Shown here in pieces: positions 1 through 12,120 of a DNA stretch of 64,000 bases. The stretch is from Anaspis maculata (taxonomy: Eukaryota > Arthropoda > Insecta > Coleoptera > Scraptiidae). How positions within the stretch are numbered: position 1 is the first letter of the stretch; the number at the start of each line of letters is the position of its first letter. Below the pieces are notes generated by a model. The model was not told the origin of the DNA. It was given only the letters and a program-made list of their open reading frames with translations, and did no database searches. The position numbers and the translations under genes are program-made. The stretch spans positions 8,050,070-8,114,069 of the forward strand of contig OX421967.1 of the NCBI GenBank assembly GCA_949128115.1. Direction: 5' to 3'.

Positions 1-1240
1 ATGCACGCTGTTATTCACACCCTTGCTAGAGAGGTGGAGGTAATGCGATCTCGCAGGATTCCTGCTTTGTACACACTGCATACATTACACTCATTATACT
101 TTCAACCTCTTAGAGACAATTGCAGGATCGTCACGGCTCCAGTAATAACATCCTTATTCTTAATTAAACCAAGACATTCCAAAGCATGGTATGGGTATAT
201 GGTGGCGATGTCAAAGTCCCTTCTCTCCCTAATGTGTCGCCCTCTCTAACATGCAAGTTCTTGTGCGCTGTGACTATGATGCGAGTGTTAAGATTGGTGC
301 TAATGGTGACTTAGGTATTCCGAAACGGAATGGTTAAACTTAGGCCTTTTGTGTGAAGTAGTAGCATCCCACACCCAGCAGTGCCCATTTTCGTCTAATG
401 GATACGGAAGAAACCCAAAGGACTCGTGCGCTCGTCCTTCACGTGCCGAAAGTCGAACAAGTTTAAAACCTAGCTGTATATACTGGAATTAATTCCATAG
501 AAGAGAAGACGCCTCCACGTCAGATGTAAAGTAATACTGAGGGGTGGTGCGGGGCGGCGGGGCGGCGCGAAAGTGGGTGCGACTGGTGCGAGAGATCGTC
601 AGATCAGCTGTCACTTATAATGTGTAGGAATCTTGAGACTGAGGGTTACTGAAATTTAATTAGTAGACAATACAGACACTTCACACCTCGGCAGCACATA
701 CTTTACGATATCTTATTGCATTTCTGGAGCGCGAGCGGCGGATCGGAGCGGCATCAGTCGATGCGTCTTTCTCTTGCCGTATACCTCGCTCTTCGTCGTT
801 CCCACTTCGGAGGCAATCCCGGGGAATATTAGAGCAACAAAGATTATGGCGGGAGAAATCGGGGAGGTGCGGAGGAAGCAGACGTGTGGGAAGGGGGGGG
901 GCGAAGGTTAATTTAGTGTATGGCAAGACAAGTCTTGAACGGATCATCTTCAGCGTGTGCGGATGGTGGTTGAAGGGGTTCAAGTTGTTGCCACCCGTAA
1001 CCGCGCGTATCGTTCGCACTTTCTTGCTGTTATACCCGTCGCATGAGATCCACCCACGGATTGCCAGCAGTAAACCAATATAGCATCCAATTGACCTCAA
1101 AAATCCAGGCATCACATTGCGGCTCGGTGGGTCTGGCTGGTCTAGGAAATAGATAAACTGATCAAAAAAAACTATTACAATTTTTCTATCAAGCAGTGAA
1201 GACAGCAAAGTTTCCTAGTTATGGTTAATCTTTCACGTAC
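1..1240. other. Stretch without a recognisable gene
   Basis: No reading frame here resembles a known protein, and the few open frames are short and overlap on both strands. A GC-rich patch around 541-600 (runs of GGGGCGGC) and a G run near 890-900 stand out from the AT-rich surroundings. No promoter, RNA gene or transposon end could be supported. Confidence 0.5.
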
Positions 1241-1267
1241 CCAAGTAGCACATAATGTTGGTGGGAG

Positions 1268-1611
1268 TTTGGTTTTGGATTGGCCCAATATTGATCCAGT
1301 TTCATTGTTAATTCGATAGCATGCCAATGTTGACCCAACACCTTCACTAGCAATATCGCAAAACCAGTATCGGCCCAACATTGATTCACAAGCTTTCGCC
1401 AATGTCGAGTGAGCCAATATTGATCCAACATTGATCAGCAAGTTCACGCCAATTATGGATCAACCAATATTGATCCAACATTGATTCACAAGGTTATGCC
1501 AATTTTGGTTAAACCAATATTGCTCCGACGTTGATTCACAAGCTCCCGCCAATGTTAAATGAGCCAGGATTGTTCAAACATTGATTCACAAGGTCATGCC
1601 AGTATATTGGT
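1268..1611. repeat. 50-bp minisatellite (TTGATTCACAAG...CCAATATTGATCC)
   Basis: From 1381 the sequence repeats at exactly 50 bp: the TTGATTCACA or TTGATCAGCA start recurs at 1381, 1431, 1481, 1531 and 1581. Each unit contains a GCCAAT step and a CCAATATTGATCC step. More degenerate copies extend back to about 1268. The array ends against the truncated 5' end of the LINE, so the LINE either inserted at or was joined to the repeat. Confidence 0.85.
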
Positions 1612-1655
1612 TTCCCTCTCCCTCTCCACCAACCAAGAGGTACCCGATTCGAAAT

Positions 1656-2634
1656 TCTTGGTGACTAAATACAAAACCATAAATATAAACGGCATTGACA
1701 TAGGTATAAGAAAGTTGATCACTTCATCAAAAAGAGTGATAATATCGAATGTATGCCCATCGATCCCCAACGAAATTGTTGAAGCTGCATTGAAAGATAC
1801 GGGTTGAAAGCTCGTGTCATCAATATCGTTTTTGAGAGCAGGCTACCAAGAAGACGAATTCAATCATATTTTGAGCTTTAGAAGGCATGTTTACGTCACA
1901 CCCGATGAGCAAATCCAGTTGACACCTTCCTTGGTAATAAATTTTGAAGACACCAATTATCGCATATTCTTGACATATGACGACCTAACATGTTTCATTT
2001 GCGGTCGTCAAGGACATATATCTAGTTCTTGCTCTGCCCAACCATCTACAGAATCTCAAACTCCCATGGATACCGAGGATCAACGGAATAAGCGCCCAGC
2101 TCCTTCAGAAAGCTTAGATTCGCCGCCGGCGGACGGTGCAATCCAAAATTCCCAAGACCTATTTGAAAGCCAAGATGCATTACAACACCTGACCCCTTCC
2201 AAAAACCGAAAAATAAGCCAAAAAAACCACGAATAGCAGATCCCGAAGCCAACTTGGACAAACCCAGACCTTCTAGTTCAACTGAATCTTTACAGCTAGA
2301 TTTGGACATGGAGCCTATCAAACTACACATAGAAAAAAAACCTGAATCCTTCCCTGTGACATATAGCGTCTTCAAAGGTTTTCTGGAAAACTGTAGAGGA
2401 AACCCTGATCCACTTAGCGAGGCAAGACGATGTGCAAATGACGTTGAATCCCTTTTGAAAATGATGTTTGATCTATACCCTCTTTTTCCAAACAAGGCTG
2501 CCAAAACAAGATTCACCCGTATACATAAAAAGATCAAAAGTCAAATGACAACACATGAACTAGGAAAGATCAGATCCTTGAGCCTGAGCACCTGCTCTTT
2601 CAATTCTCAAGACTCCCAACAAGACGAGTACTAA
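1656..2634 (+). pseudogene. LINE ORF1 (gag-like RNA-binding protein), truncated and broken
   Basis: ORF1 proteins of this group coat the element RNA and take it to the nucleus. Homology with the intact ORF1 at 61272-62534 begins at the LVTKYKT segment. A TTA leucine codon has become TGA at 1805-1807, and one A has been lost near 2184-2186, shifting the frame for the C-terminal third. The CCHC knuckle (CFICGRQGHISSSC, spacing C-x2-C-x4-H-x4-C) survives near 1995-2036. The C-terminal part (about 2254-2634) is open in another frame and ends with a stop at 2632-2634. Three lesions make this a non-functional copy. Confidence 0.88.
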
Positions 2635-2648
2635 CCCCCCCGCACCCT

Positions 2649-5600
2649 ACCAATAAAATCATTTTCTCCATTCTACAGTGGAACTTGAATGGGTACTATA
2701 CCCATTTGGAAGAATTAAAACTCCTAGTTGCTAACGACAAGCCTCTCATAATCTGCTTACAAGAAACACATTTAAAAAGCGATCCTTGTCTCAGAGGTTA
2801 CAAATGTTTCTCCAAACACCGATTAGACAGAGAAAGATCGAGTGGAGGAGTAGCTTCACACGTTAGCACAAATTATCACTCTCAAAAAATCGATCTCAAC
2901 ACAAACCTTGAAGCGGTTGCCTTCTCAATACAACTTAAATCCCGAATATCAATATGCAATGTCTACATTCCCCCAAACAGAGAAATCCACCAACAAGAAC
3001 TTAGAGATCTTTTTAACCAGATCCCCACTCCATGTGTAATACTGGGTGATTTCAACGCTCATAATAGATTGTTTGGTTCTTCCTCGACAAATCATAAGGG
3101 TCAAGTTATAGAACAATGGCTTGACTTTTCTAATCTAACCCTACTCAACACAGGTTCTCCTACCAGGTTTAATTCGTTTACTGGCAATTTCAGTGCCCTA
3201 GATCTCACTTTATGTACTCCAAACCTCACACCTTATTTGTCTTGGGAAACCTACCCTTACCTCCATGGTAGTGACCATTACCGCATTAAAATAAGAAATG
3301 ACCAAATAAACTCTACCAACGATCTGAATAATCACCACCCCAAATGGAAACTAAAAACCGCAATCTGGACCAAATTTTCTGATGAGGTAGACCATGATCT
3401 TGACCTGGTGCACATTACTAACCATGACATTGACCAAATAATCCAAAAATTCTCTGACATCCTACTCACGGCAGCTCACAAATCCATAGGTAAGTCTACT
3501 GCCCTAAAAAAACATACTTCTGTTCCATGGTGGAACAAAGAATGTTCAGACGCCATAAAAGAAAGCAAAAATGCGTTCAACAGACTGAAAAGGAATAATT
3601 CCCCTGAAAATCTCCTAACTTTCAAAAGATTAAGGGCTCGGGCAAGGTATATCACCAAGAAAAGTAAAAAGCTATCCTGGGAAAATTATGTATCTACAAT
3701 TTCGTCATCCACCCCAATCTCGGAAGTCTGGAACAAAATTAGGAAACTTAAATCCATCAACCGCCCTCAATTAAAAATACTCAAGGACAACAATCAAATC
3801 TATGAATCCGAAACTGACATCGCTGAGGTCTTGGCTGAATCCTTTCGTACAAATTCAAGTGACTTGAACTTCGACCAAAATTTCTTACAATATAAAAGAG
3901 GTAGGGAAATGCAAGAAGTAACTGACCACTGTCTTGACAATACTCATCACATCAATCTTCCTCTTACATTATCAGAGCTCGACGAATCGCTCAAATCAGC
4001 CAAAGACTCTATCCCTGGCCCCGACGATATCCCCTATCTTTTTTTGAAAAGTCTAACGGCTAAAGGCAAAGCCAAACTCTTGGACATTTACGATGAGATT
4101 TGGCAAACTCAGGTTTTCCCCAAAGCGTGGTCTGAATCAACTGTCATACCACTATTGAAACCAAACAAACGAATCGATGAAAAGAGCTCCTACCGTCCAA
4201 TATCTTTGACCAACACTTTGTGCAAAACCTTCGAGCGCATCATCACAAAACGTTTGTCTTGGCAGTTGGATAAAGATAATTTGCTTCATCCCGCCCAAAA
4301 TGGTTTCAGAAAACACCGTTCAACCACTGACAACATAATACAGTTGGAATCCGAGATACATCAGGCTTTTGCAACCAAGCAAAACTTATTGGTCATCTTC
4401 TTTGATGTCGAAAAAGCCTATGACATGACTTGGACTCGCCATGTGATCGAAAAACTGATAGAATGGAACATAAAGGGGAATATTTTGGCGTTCATCCAAA
4501 ATTTTTTACGTAACAGGTCATTCAAAGTCAAAATCAACAACAGTTTTTCCAACAGTAAGAAACTGCAAAACGGTGTTCCCCAGGGCTCAGTCTTGAGTGT
4601 GATCCTATTCCTGATAGCAATTAATGACATACTAACACGCATTGAAGCTCCAGTCCGCTGTTGTCCATTCGCAGATGATTTGGTGATATACCTGAGAGGA
4701 AAAAATCTTACATCGATGCAAGAAATCCTTCAAGCAACATTGTGTAACATAGAAAACTGGTGCTCAACATCAGGTTTTCAATTTTCTACGCAAAAAACAA
4801 CCTGCATCAACTTCAGTAGAACCAAACAAATAAGCTCCCCTCTCCTTCGACTGAACGGCAGAAGCTTAAAATTCTCTGAATCAACCAACTTTTTAGGCGT
4901 TACATTTGACCAGAAGCTATCTTGGAAACAACACTTATCACAACTCAAGACATCATGCCACCAAGGTTTAAATTTAATGAGAATTTTGTCTAACCACACC
5001 TGGGGAGCAGACACCAAAACATTGTTGATGATCTACCGCGGTCTTATAAGATCAAAACTTGACTATGGAGCAATTGCCTTCATAACAGCCAAAAAGTCGT
5101 ACCTCAGATCCATCAGTGCTATACAATCATTGGCTATCAGAATAGCAACAGGAGCGTTTTGTACCACTCCGGTGGTAAGTCTCCTAGCGTTGGTGAACGA
5201 GCCCCCTCTCGAACTCCGTAACAAACGATCCACCCTGAACTTCGCTATAAACACCCTCTCAAATCCACAAAGCCTGAGTCGTGACTTAGTGTTCCCAACT
5301 AGGCCTGAAATCACTTTGAACGGGAGTGTAGCTCCACCAGTTCATGAAAGAGTCGCTTGCATCCAACGAGAAATCAACTTCACTATCCCTGAAACTCTTC
5401 CTTGGCAAAACTCCTCGGTCCCACCATGGAAACACTCTAAGATTTAATTGATCCTTGATCTTACAAGGTTTGACAAAGCTGAAACAAATCACACTCTTAT
5501 CAAGACTCATTTCCTTGAAATAGTCAATGGTTTTCCAAATCACAGACTGATTTTCACCGATGGCTCCAAAATTGACGATAAAGTGGCATCTGCCCTAATC

Positions 5601-6334
5601 ACCCCAACATCTGAACAATCCTCTCGCCTCCAAAACTACAATACTATCTATACAGCTGAGCTCTATGCCTTACTTCAAGCGTTAATTTACACAAGAACAC
5701 ACCCTGAAATAAATTTTATCATTTGTTCAGATTCTCTAAGCTCACCAGAGGCCTTGAACTATCTTTACCCACAAGATCCCCTTATACAAACAATAAAAGA
5801 CGAAGTGTCCGATAGGGTTGACAACATAGTTTTTATGTATACACCATCACACATCGGAATAGATGGTAATGAAAGAGCTGACGATCAGGCCAAAAAAGCA
5901 GCATCATCAAACAATCTACCAATTTGTCGAATTAATCCCCCAGCTGACCTCAAAACATATGTGAAGGTCAGTATATCTCGTATCTGGCAGCAGTGTTGGG
6001 ACCGAAAAGACCACTATCTCCAAAAACAAAACCACTTATCTGTACAGTTCTCACCTGCCCGGAGAAAAGAAACGAACAAGTTAAACTCAATAGGTTGAGA
6101 CTGGGATACTCCAGACTCACCCACTCTTTTTTGTTGTCAAGGCAAGATCGTCCAAAATGTCCAACCTGCGACATCCATCTGTCAATCGACCATATCCTCT
6201 ACCATTGCCCAAACCACCATAATCACAGATCACTATATGGTGTTGCAGAGTCTCCAACAACTCTTACAGACCCTAACAAATATGATAAAGTTCTAACTTT
6301 CCTGAAAGAAATCCAAATATTTGACTCCATCTAA
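2649..6334 (+). pseudogene. LINE ORF2: endonuclease, reverse transcriptase, RNase H (one stop, one frameshift)
   Basis: ORF2 would nick target DNA and copy the element RNA into it. The frame is open from the end of ORF1 without an obvious ATG; the conserved QWNLNGYY starts at 2676. Counting from the TTG at 2685, the endonuclease shows a GDFNAHN motif (residues 121-127) and SDH (196-198). The RT shows an FFDVEKAYD block (about 572-580), GVPQGSVLS (630-638) and the catalytic FADD (662-665). An in-frame TAA lies at 5445-5447. RNase H follows in the same frame with the expected D, E, D and H residues (FTDGS, YTAELYAL, CSDS, PSHIGIDGNERAD). A frameshift at about 6050-6095 separates it from a C-terminal CPTC...H...C motif ending at 6334. 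The long intact domains suggest very recent inactivation. Confidence 0.9.
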
Positions 6335-6420
6335 CCCGTACGTCACTCTTCAGTAACTCAAGTGAGCTGCTAATAACCTTCAATGGTTGATGCAGCATTG
6401 TAAATGTAAATAAAAAAAAT

Positions 6421-7578
6421 ACATTTAAATTGAAATAGTTTTTTCAGTTCAATACGAAGCCAGTATTTGTTCGAAAAATTTATTAGTTTTGTCAGACATT
6501 CTCAAAATGAGACTATTCTTTTGAACTGATATTATCGAATATCTTAGATGTAATAAACTTTGTTTCTGAAACAAATTTCTAGGTTTCCTCTCAAGCATTT
6601 CAAGATCTCCAACTGAGAATATTGAAAACTTTACAGTTTAGAACATAATTGTGATTTCAGTCTGAAAATGCAATCTTTAAAACAACATTTTAACTTACTG
6701 AACTAAAATGCCATAATGCTTGAACTAAGACGATGATCAGTTCCCCCAAATATTCAATTATTCTTGAAATGATTGTATATTTTTGGTCTGAGAACTGAGA
6801 CTCTTGGATCAAGAATATATATTACCAATCCTCTCGAAGTTTCATTGTATTGCGTCATCTTTCGGCAACAACACTAGCACGCGCACAAACACACCAATGT
6901 GAGCTACTTCTGCTCCTGCAAAAAAAAAAATACCTACCGCGTGTGCAACATGGAGCCGTATCTCCAACTTTGGGGTTGCAATCCAGAAATTATCGAAGAA
7001 TTCAGAGGTGAGTTTCTTTTACTCACTTGTTCAAACCGTGCGATCCACAAAATTCGACATCGGAGGTGGCTTTGAAGTCAAGAAATTCGGCCATTCAGCC
7101 AATTCAGTCTATCCATGGCTCCAATCCATCAATATTTTGTTTCCAAAGCCAACCCCAACTCCGAATTTTGTGGATTACATGGGTATCATTTGATAAAGGA
7201 GCTTAAGATGATCAGTGTTTTCCCATCATTACTACATAAAATTTTGTGTATGTATACCTAAATAATTATGCGAGATTCTTTTTTCGTGCAAATTTCAGTT
7301 GAATTCACGCAAGTTGTCCACACAGTGATGTTGCAGTGCCGGTTGGGTGCTGCGGCACCCGGCGCGACAGTAAAATGACGCTTTTTTGTTTTTGAATAAG
7401 AAGAGAGAAGAAGAATAAGAAGAATACAAAGAATTCGTTTTTGTTTGAAATGTATACCCATCTGGATTTAGATTTCTATCGATGTTTGTATTTGAACTTC
7501 TGCGAAATACATTTTTTTTAATATACTATAATCAATTGTTGTAATTTCAGCTTTTATCCATAAGCTTGTTTAGGTATA
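6421..7578. other. AT-rich spacer, no gene seen
   Basis: Non-coding, AT-rich sequence with an A run near 6919-6930 and a GAA-rich tract near 7400-7430. A frame at 7008-7193 and a minus frame at 7258-7461 show no recognisable domain. Nothing further can be supported. Confidence 0.5.
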
Positions 7579-8112
7579 CAGGTGTCCCAGGACTCGTGCC
7601 TCAGAGTCAAAGCCAGTTTAGGAAAATGCTACAAATGTGTCAGAAAAATGTTTAAATAAATTGGATTTTCATTTTTGGAGATATGGGGCGTCGAACGGTG
7701 GGACTTTGCCCCCTCATATTTTATTATCTGATGAGATTTCAAAAAAATTGAACTTTTCAGTGTGTGTGCAACAAATTTATTCACTTACTGTACAGGGCGG
7801 CGCCCGCCGGCGACTCAAAAATTTAAAAAATACAGATTTTATAAAAATGGCCTGTAAAAGAATTCTATGGAAACGAATTATTTCACTTCCTGTCTTACAT
7901 CGCATTGAGGACGTCTGGAACTTTTTGCAATTGTTTTTAGAAAGACAAAAATTTACTGGAAGTTCTTCAGATAATAAAAATTAAAAGAGGCAAAGTGACC
8001 CCTTTGACGCCCCATATAAAAAAAAACACCAATTTTTAACATTTTTCTGACACATTTGAAGCATTTCCCTGAACTGCCTTTGACTCTGGGGCGCGAGTAC
8101 TGGGACATCCTG
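7579..8112. mobile_element. TA-flanked element with long terminal inverted repeats
   Basis: The left end, CAGGTGTCCCAGGACTCGTG, is matched in reverse complement by the right end, CACGAGT-like then ACTGGGACATCCTG. Homology continues inward through the AAAGCCAGTTTAGG and CTGACACATTTG blocks and a GGGGCGTC block, so the arms are roughly 130-170 bp. Both sides are flanked by TA, the duplication typical of Tc1/mariner-type insertion. A 115-codon frame at 7637-7984 has no recognised domain and is probably chance. This fits a non-autonomous element of about 534 bp. Confidence 0.8.
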
Positions 8113-8591
8113 TATGCTCTTGATAAACAGAATCAAGATTCGAATATTTTCGATATAAGATAATCCTATAGTTGAACTGAAACCATTAATTTATTTATAT
8201 GAAAGCAACGAACTCTTCCTGTAAACATTCAATATATTTGCTTCAACCAGGAGCAGTATTAGTCCAATTTAGTTATAATTTTATCTCAAGAATAATTTTC
8301 TTCTACCAAAAAGCTAATATGCGGTAGTCAAGCCGATTGTTCTCATAACAAAATTACTTGCTGTATTGTTGCAAAACTTATCTAATCTAATAGACCTATT
8401 TCTTATGGGGAACAGAGACGTTCAGACAAGGACGAATAATTTTAAGCCACACCCCTGGCCAATTAAACGTCTTTAATTATTAGGCGCGAAATTCGAGGAA
8501 GGCGATACTGTCACAATAAATTAGATTGCCACTGTCACTATGACTGTAACATGTGTCATCGTGTCGCTACACTGATCAAACAATTCGAAAA
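8113..8591. other. Spacer, no gene seen
   Basis: AT-rich sequence with short stops in all frames and no recognised repeat. It lies directly upstream of the THAP-like segment and could hold its promoter, but nothing in the bases shows that. Confidence 0.4.
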
Positions 8592-9005
8592 ATGCACGTA
8601 TGTTGTGTGAAAAGTTGTCCGCTCAAAGTCCAAGACAGCATTTCCCCCAAATGTTGCATTCCACGGTTTTCCTGCCGACGAAAATAAGCGAAATAAATGG
8701 ATGGCCGCCACTGGAAGACACGATGCCGGCATCAGGAAGAATTTAAAGGCTGACGAAACGACTTCAGCTGTTTTACAAGTTGTACTTGCAAGGCCAAAAA
8801 GGGGGCGTCCAAATCACCGTTCAAAGTGTTGGGAATGCTACCTCACCTTCCTATTCGGCTATTACTGCCACTTCACAACAAATCCCCAATATTTTGCTTT
8901 AATCTTAGGTGTCTCACGGGGCACTTCAGAGCGGAAGATTTCTATTCATCAGTGATTGAGTGGTACAAAGAAGTCACTGAAAACAAATGCTGTTCCAAAC
9001 ATTTT
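8592..9005 (+). pseudogene. THAP-type zinc finger fragment (possibly from a P-like or domesticated transposase)
   Basis: THAP domains are C-x2-4-C ... C-x2-H DNA-binding zinc fingers found in P-element transposases and host factors. An ATG at 8592 opens MHVCCVKSCPLKV, giving a C-x4-C start. A one-base frame change then brings in FHGFPADENKRNKWMAATGR (about 8662-8730), matching the HxFP and invariant W region. Further on, in another frame, come CLTGHFRAEDF (about 8914-8946) and CCSKHF (about 8991-9008), either of which could be the C-x-x-H half. An AG acceptor-like site after a pyrimidine-rich tract at about 8890-8908 allows an intron. Without the intron model it is a broken relic. The AVPTF box is not evident. 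Identification as THAP is fairly confident; the gene state is not. Confidence 0.6.
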
Positions 9006-9913
9006 CTTGAGGAGCTTGCTCCTTTTTCTGGCTCCTGTAGCACTTCCCTTCTACCTTCAGGTTATTCACAAGTACGTCTTCAAAATATCCTTCCGCACTA
9101 TACTTCAACCCCTTATCACGCTGGTTCCCCGTCATTTGATGCTTACACTTATAAACAAGTGAAGCGTTGTCGAGTCTGTAGGTTTGCATCGTGGCAAGAC
9201 TTTTGCTCCACATTTTGGTTCTGCTCTACTGACAACTGATGACAAATTGTAACATATCGTTGTCAGGGGTGATGAGAAGTGGAAAGTCACTGACACTGAC
9301 AGAGTTGCTATGGGAGAATGTGAGGCAAATCCCGCCAATGAGCGGAGATAGGAGGCAAAATGGGCGTGAAAAAGAAATAGGTCCATTGCAAGACTATCGT
9401 ATACTTTCTGTGAAACACTGGAAATACTCCGTTTAATAAGTATTATATTCAAATTCAACGTGCTACAGCTTTCAGCCGACACTATGACAGTCTTCTTTTG
9501 GAGAAACTGAAACTCTTGGAGTGAGAATATAATCGCTTTGCGTATATACAAACTTAACATATACTTGACATTAAACGTTTGTCTTAACTCAAGATTACCT
9601 TTTTATGCGTGTAGGAGGCGAAACCTGATTTTTCAAATTTGTGACACTGACACATATAATAAACTTTCCCTGTGAACCTTTGAAGCATCGAGATGGAATC
9701 TGGTTTTCCGCAAGCTTTTTCGGATAATGTTCCCTAAATAATATTCCCAGTGGATAGTGAAATGACAGCACAATATTTTGTTAATTATCCTGACTGCATG
9801 AGTGCCGAAATGAAAAAAGTCAAACTCACGAGGTAAGTACCCCCATGAACTCACTAAAATAACTTCAATCGAATCTGTTTCAAGCAGGTTCTTGTCCTTA
9901 AATAAGAAGGTGT
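9006..9913. other. Spacer, no gene seen
   Basis: Frames at 9132-9560 (minus) and 8826-9239 (plus) overlap and have no recognisable domain beyond the THAP-like residues. No repeat structure was noticed until the TIR at 9914. Confidence 0.4.
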
Positions 9914-9931
9914 CGAGGGGTGAACCACCTT

Positions 9932-10058
9932 GGAAATCTAGTGTACACTTCCATGGAAATCATTGGAAATCTTTGGAAATCTTTGGAAATCTTTGGAAAT
10001 CACTGGAAATCACTGGAAATCATTGGAAATCTTTGAAAATCATTGAAAATCTTCACAT
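9932..10058 (+). repeat. 10-bp minisatellite TTGGAAATCW, left
   Basis: About eleven consecutive copies of TTGGAAATC followed by A or T, with small variations (CATTGGAAAT, CTTTGGAAAT, CACTGGAAAT). It begins just inside the left TIR at 9914 and decays into TTGAAAATC copies near 10040. Its reverse complement, GATTTCCAA, is also the core word of the large satellite array at 26-44 kb. Confidence 0.9.
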
Positions 10059-10356
10059 TAAGGCGCATGCGCAGCTCAGTCATTCTACGCAAAAGTGAAA
10101 CCAAATGCCAGAATTATGATATTATTATTACAAGAATTTAATAGAACTAGTCACTGATAGACGGACACAGTGAAGATCGAGGGTCTCAAACGAAAGAGTG
10201 TGAATCAAAACGTCTGATTGAACAAGTGTATTGATATACTATTTCATCCTTTTTTGCCTCAAATATTGAGATGAAATTGGAAAATTCTCCAGGGAGCAAT
10301 GCCTCTCAGTGTCATAAAAGTCAAGCGCTAGTACGACATGTGCAGCATGTGCTTGC

Positions 10357-10692
10357 ATGTCGGAAAGAGACCAGTATCACGATACCTACGTTAGTAGATT
10401 GAATGGTTTTTTTTCCAATTTCCATGTGGATACCTCTTCTATTGTACCAAACCAAACGGAAGTCTATCTTGAAAAGGCACACGTTAACATTCTGCAAACG
10501 AAGGAAGTGTGTGCTGGAAGAAGCGGAGGCAAAACGAAGAAACGCAGGACGGGAAGAAAAGTGGAGGATGAATACGAAAAAACAACGTCAGAAGACTGTT
10601 TGGAACATGCGAGGGAACATGAGATAATTTTAGATGATAGGCCGACACGGAACGATTTGAATCGAATAAGGAGATTTTACCCAAAAGTGTAA
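10357..10692 (+). CDS. Hypothetical 111-codon reading frame
   Basis: I do not recognise this protein. The frame begins with an ATG at 10357 and ends at 10692. It is strongly charged, with a basic stretch (GGKTKKRRTGRK) near residues 58-69 followed by acidic residues, which is unlike random AT-rich translation. It lies inside the TIR-bounded segment, upstream of the giant foldback, and could be an exon of a decayed element gene. No splice sites or partner exons were identified, so it may be chance. Confidence 0.22.
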   Translation: MSERDQYHDTYVSRLNGFFSNFHVDTSSIVPNQTEVYLEKAHVNILQTKEVCAGRSGGKTKKRRTGRKVEDEYEKTTSEDCLEHAREHEIILDDRPTRNDLNRIRRFYPKV

Positions 10693-10875
10693 AACGGAAA
10701 GGAGAATTGAAAAGCCATCTAGGTTAAAACCACGAACCTGTAATATAGCTGAACTGATGATAACAGAGGGGGAAATGACGCCAGGCGGGTGCTGCCATGA
10801 GACGATGTGGACGTTGGGTTTCTGTTTTCAAGGGTTGGCATCACCTGCCACGGCAACAGTCTGATTCTACGAGTT

Positions 10876-12000
10876 TACCTAGGTATATCCTGTTCACTTT
10901 TTATTTTCAGTAGAATGACATTTTGGAGCAAAAATAAAGTGACAAGCTGGAGCGCTGAGAGGATACGGCTGATAGTGGCGGGGTTAACGGCCAAAAATGG
11001 AATGATCTGTGCATTTTGTGATAAAAGCATGAAATTTGGCATACGTGTTCAGAAGACCCTCCTTTGCAATTCCAGATGTGGCGCCATGCAAGATTTCGCA
11101 CCAGAGGCACTGTATTGCGGTTAATATACCTGCTAGGGGTAAATTCTGCAAAAATTGTTCCTGGCCGGTCTTTGGTACCGCAGTCGGTATTTTTTAGTTC
11201 TGTTTAGCTAAAACTACATGTATAAATGAGTGAGGAGTGCATTTTCACAAGAAAAGTTCCAAATGCTGCCTTTATACGTTGTTTTAATACATTTTAAGGC
11301 CAACTTTGTTTTAGTACAGGAAACATGGTAAAAAAATTGCCAAAACCTCGGCAAAGATATGAACGTCCTGAAAATTTGATATTCTGTTCAGAATCAAGTG
11401 CCCTACTACATATCTAAAATTGTCAAAAATCGCACCCCGAGGCTTCGAGTTATTGGAGGGGGGGTAAAAAATTGCAACTCAAAATTAAAGGTATGGAACC
11501 CGATGGAACCCGTCAATCCAATGGATGCAAATATGTCGTAGTTCGACGCATCACATCCCGTTAATACAATTTTGGCACAAAAAGTGTCGATCATTGTTGA
11601 AAGGGGGTCGCGGGGGAGGGCGAAACTCGGCTGGGTGGCTCTTTTTCTTCCTGGGCCATTAAGAATCGATCACGACAAGATTGGTATCTTTTCCGACTAA
11701 ATTCAATGTCCTGGACTTGAATCCGATGTATAAATTTGGACAAAAGCAAGTTCAAACAAGTTGATTTGAGAAAACCTGTTTTTTCTAAGACAATTTTCAC
11801 AAAACTTTTTTTTACTGTTAGAGGCATTCATCTTTGAAAATATTTCAGAGGACATTAGATCGAACTGTATTTTTCACGAAAATCATCCTTTTGCTCTGTA
11901 ACTTTGTTTTTCGAGATAGAAAAAATCGATTTGAACTTTAGTCGGCACAGCCCGTCGTCTACTACTGACCAGAACACTACACCATGCATCTTTAAATGAA
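10876..12000 (+). repeat. Left arm of giant foldback
   Basis: Left half of the inverted repeat. It carries a minus-strand frame at 11406-11594 (62 codons) mirrored in the right arm at 12527-12715. The conservation of both frames follows from the palindrome and is not evidence of coding. Confidence 0.85.
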
Positions 12001-12120
12001 AATAGCCCAAACTATCTGAAAAATTGAAACTCATCTTTGAAAGTTTGAGGATCTGTGCAGAACTGAATTCCCTATAACATAAACAAAATCGTCATGAATC
12101 GCAATTCAGGGTATTGAGTT

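Larger units (their letters stand above)
1656..6420 (+). mobile_element. I-clade non-LTR retrotransposon, copy 1 (5'-truncated)
   Basis: A LINE with two reading frames: a gag-like ORF1 with a CCHC knuckle, and an ORF2 with an APE endonuclease, reverse transcriptase, RNase H and a C-terminal Cys/His motif. This order, and the QWNLNGYY start of the endonuclease, fit the I/Nimb group rather than Jockey, which lacks RNase H. Comparison with the second copy near 61 kb shows that homology starts at about 1656, inside ORF1, so the 5' UTR and ORF1 N-terminus are missing. The 3' end is an A-rich tail near 6405-6420. The two copies are almost identical by eye, implying recent activity. No target-site duplication was found. 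Confidence 0.9.

Noticed and set aside
1381..1611. Regular 50-bp repeats considered as a CRISPR array
   Set aside because: Units are contiguous and degenerate with no distinct spacers, and the DNA is clearly animal.
7637..7984. 115-codon frame inside the TA-flanked element, considered as a transposase
   Set aside because: No DDE or helix-turn-helix motif, and it overlaps the inverted arms.
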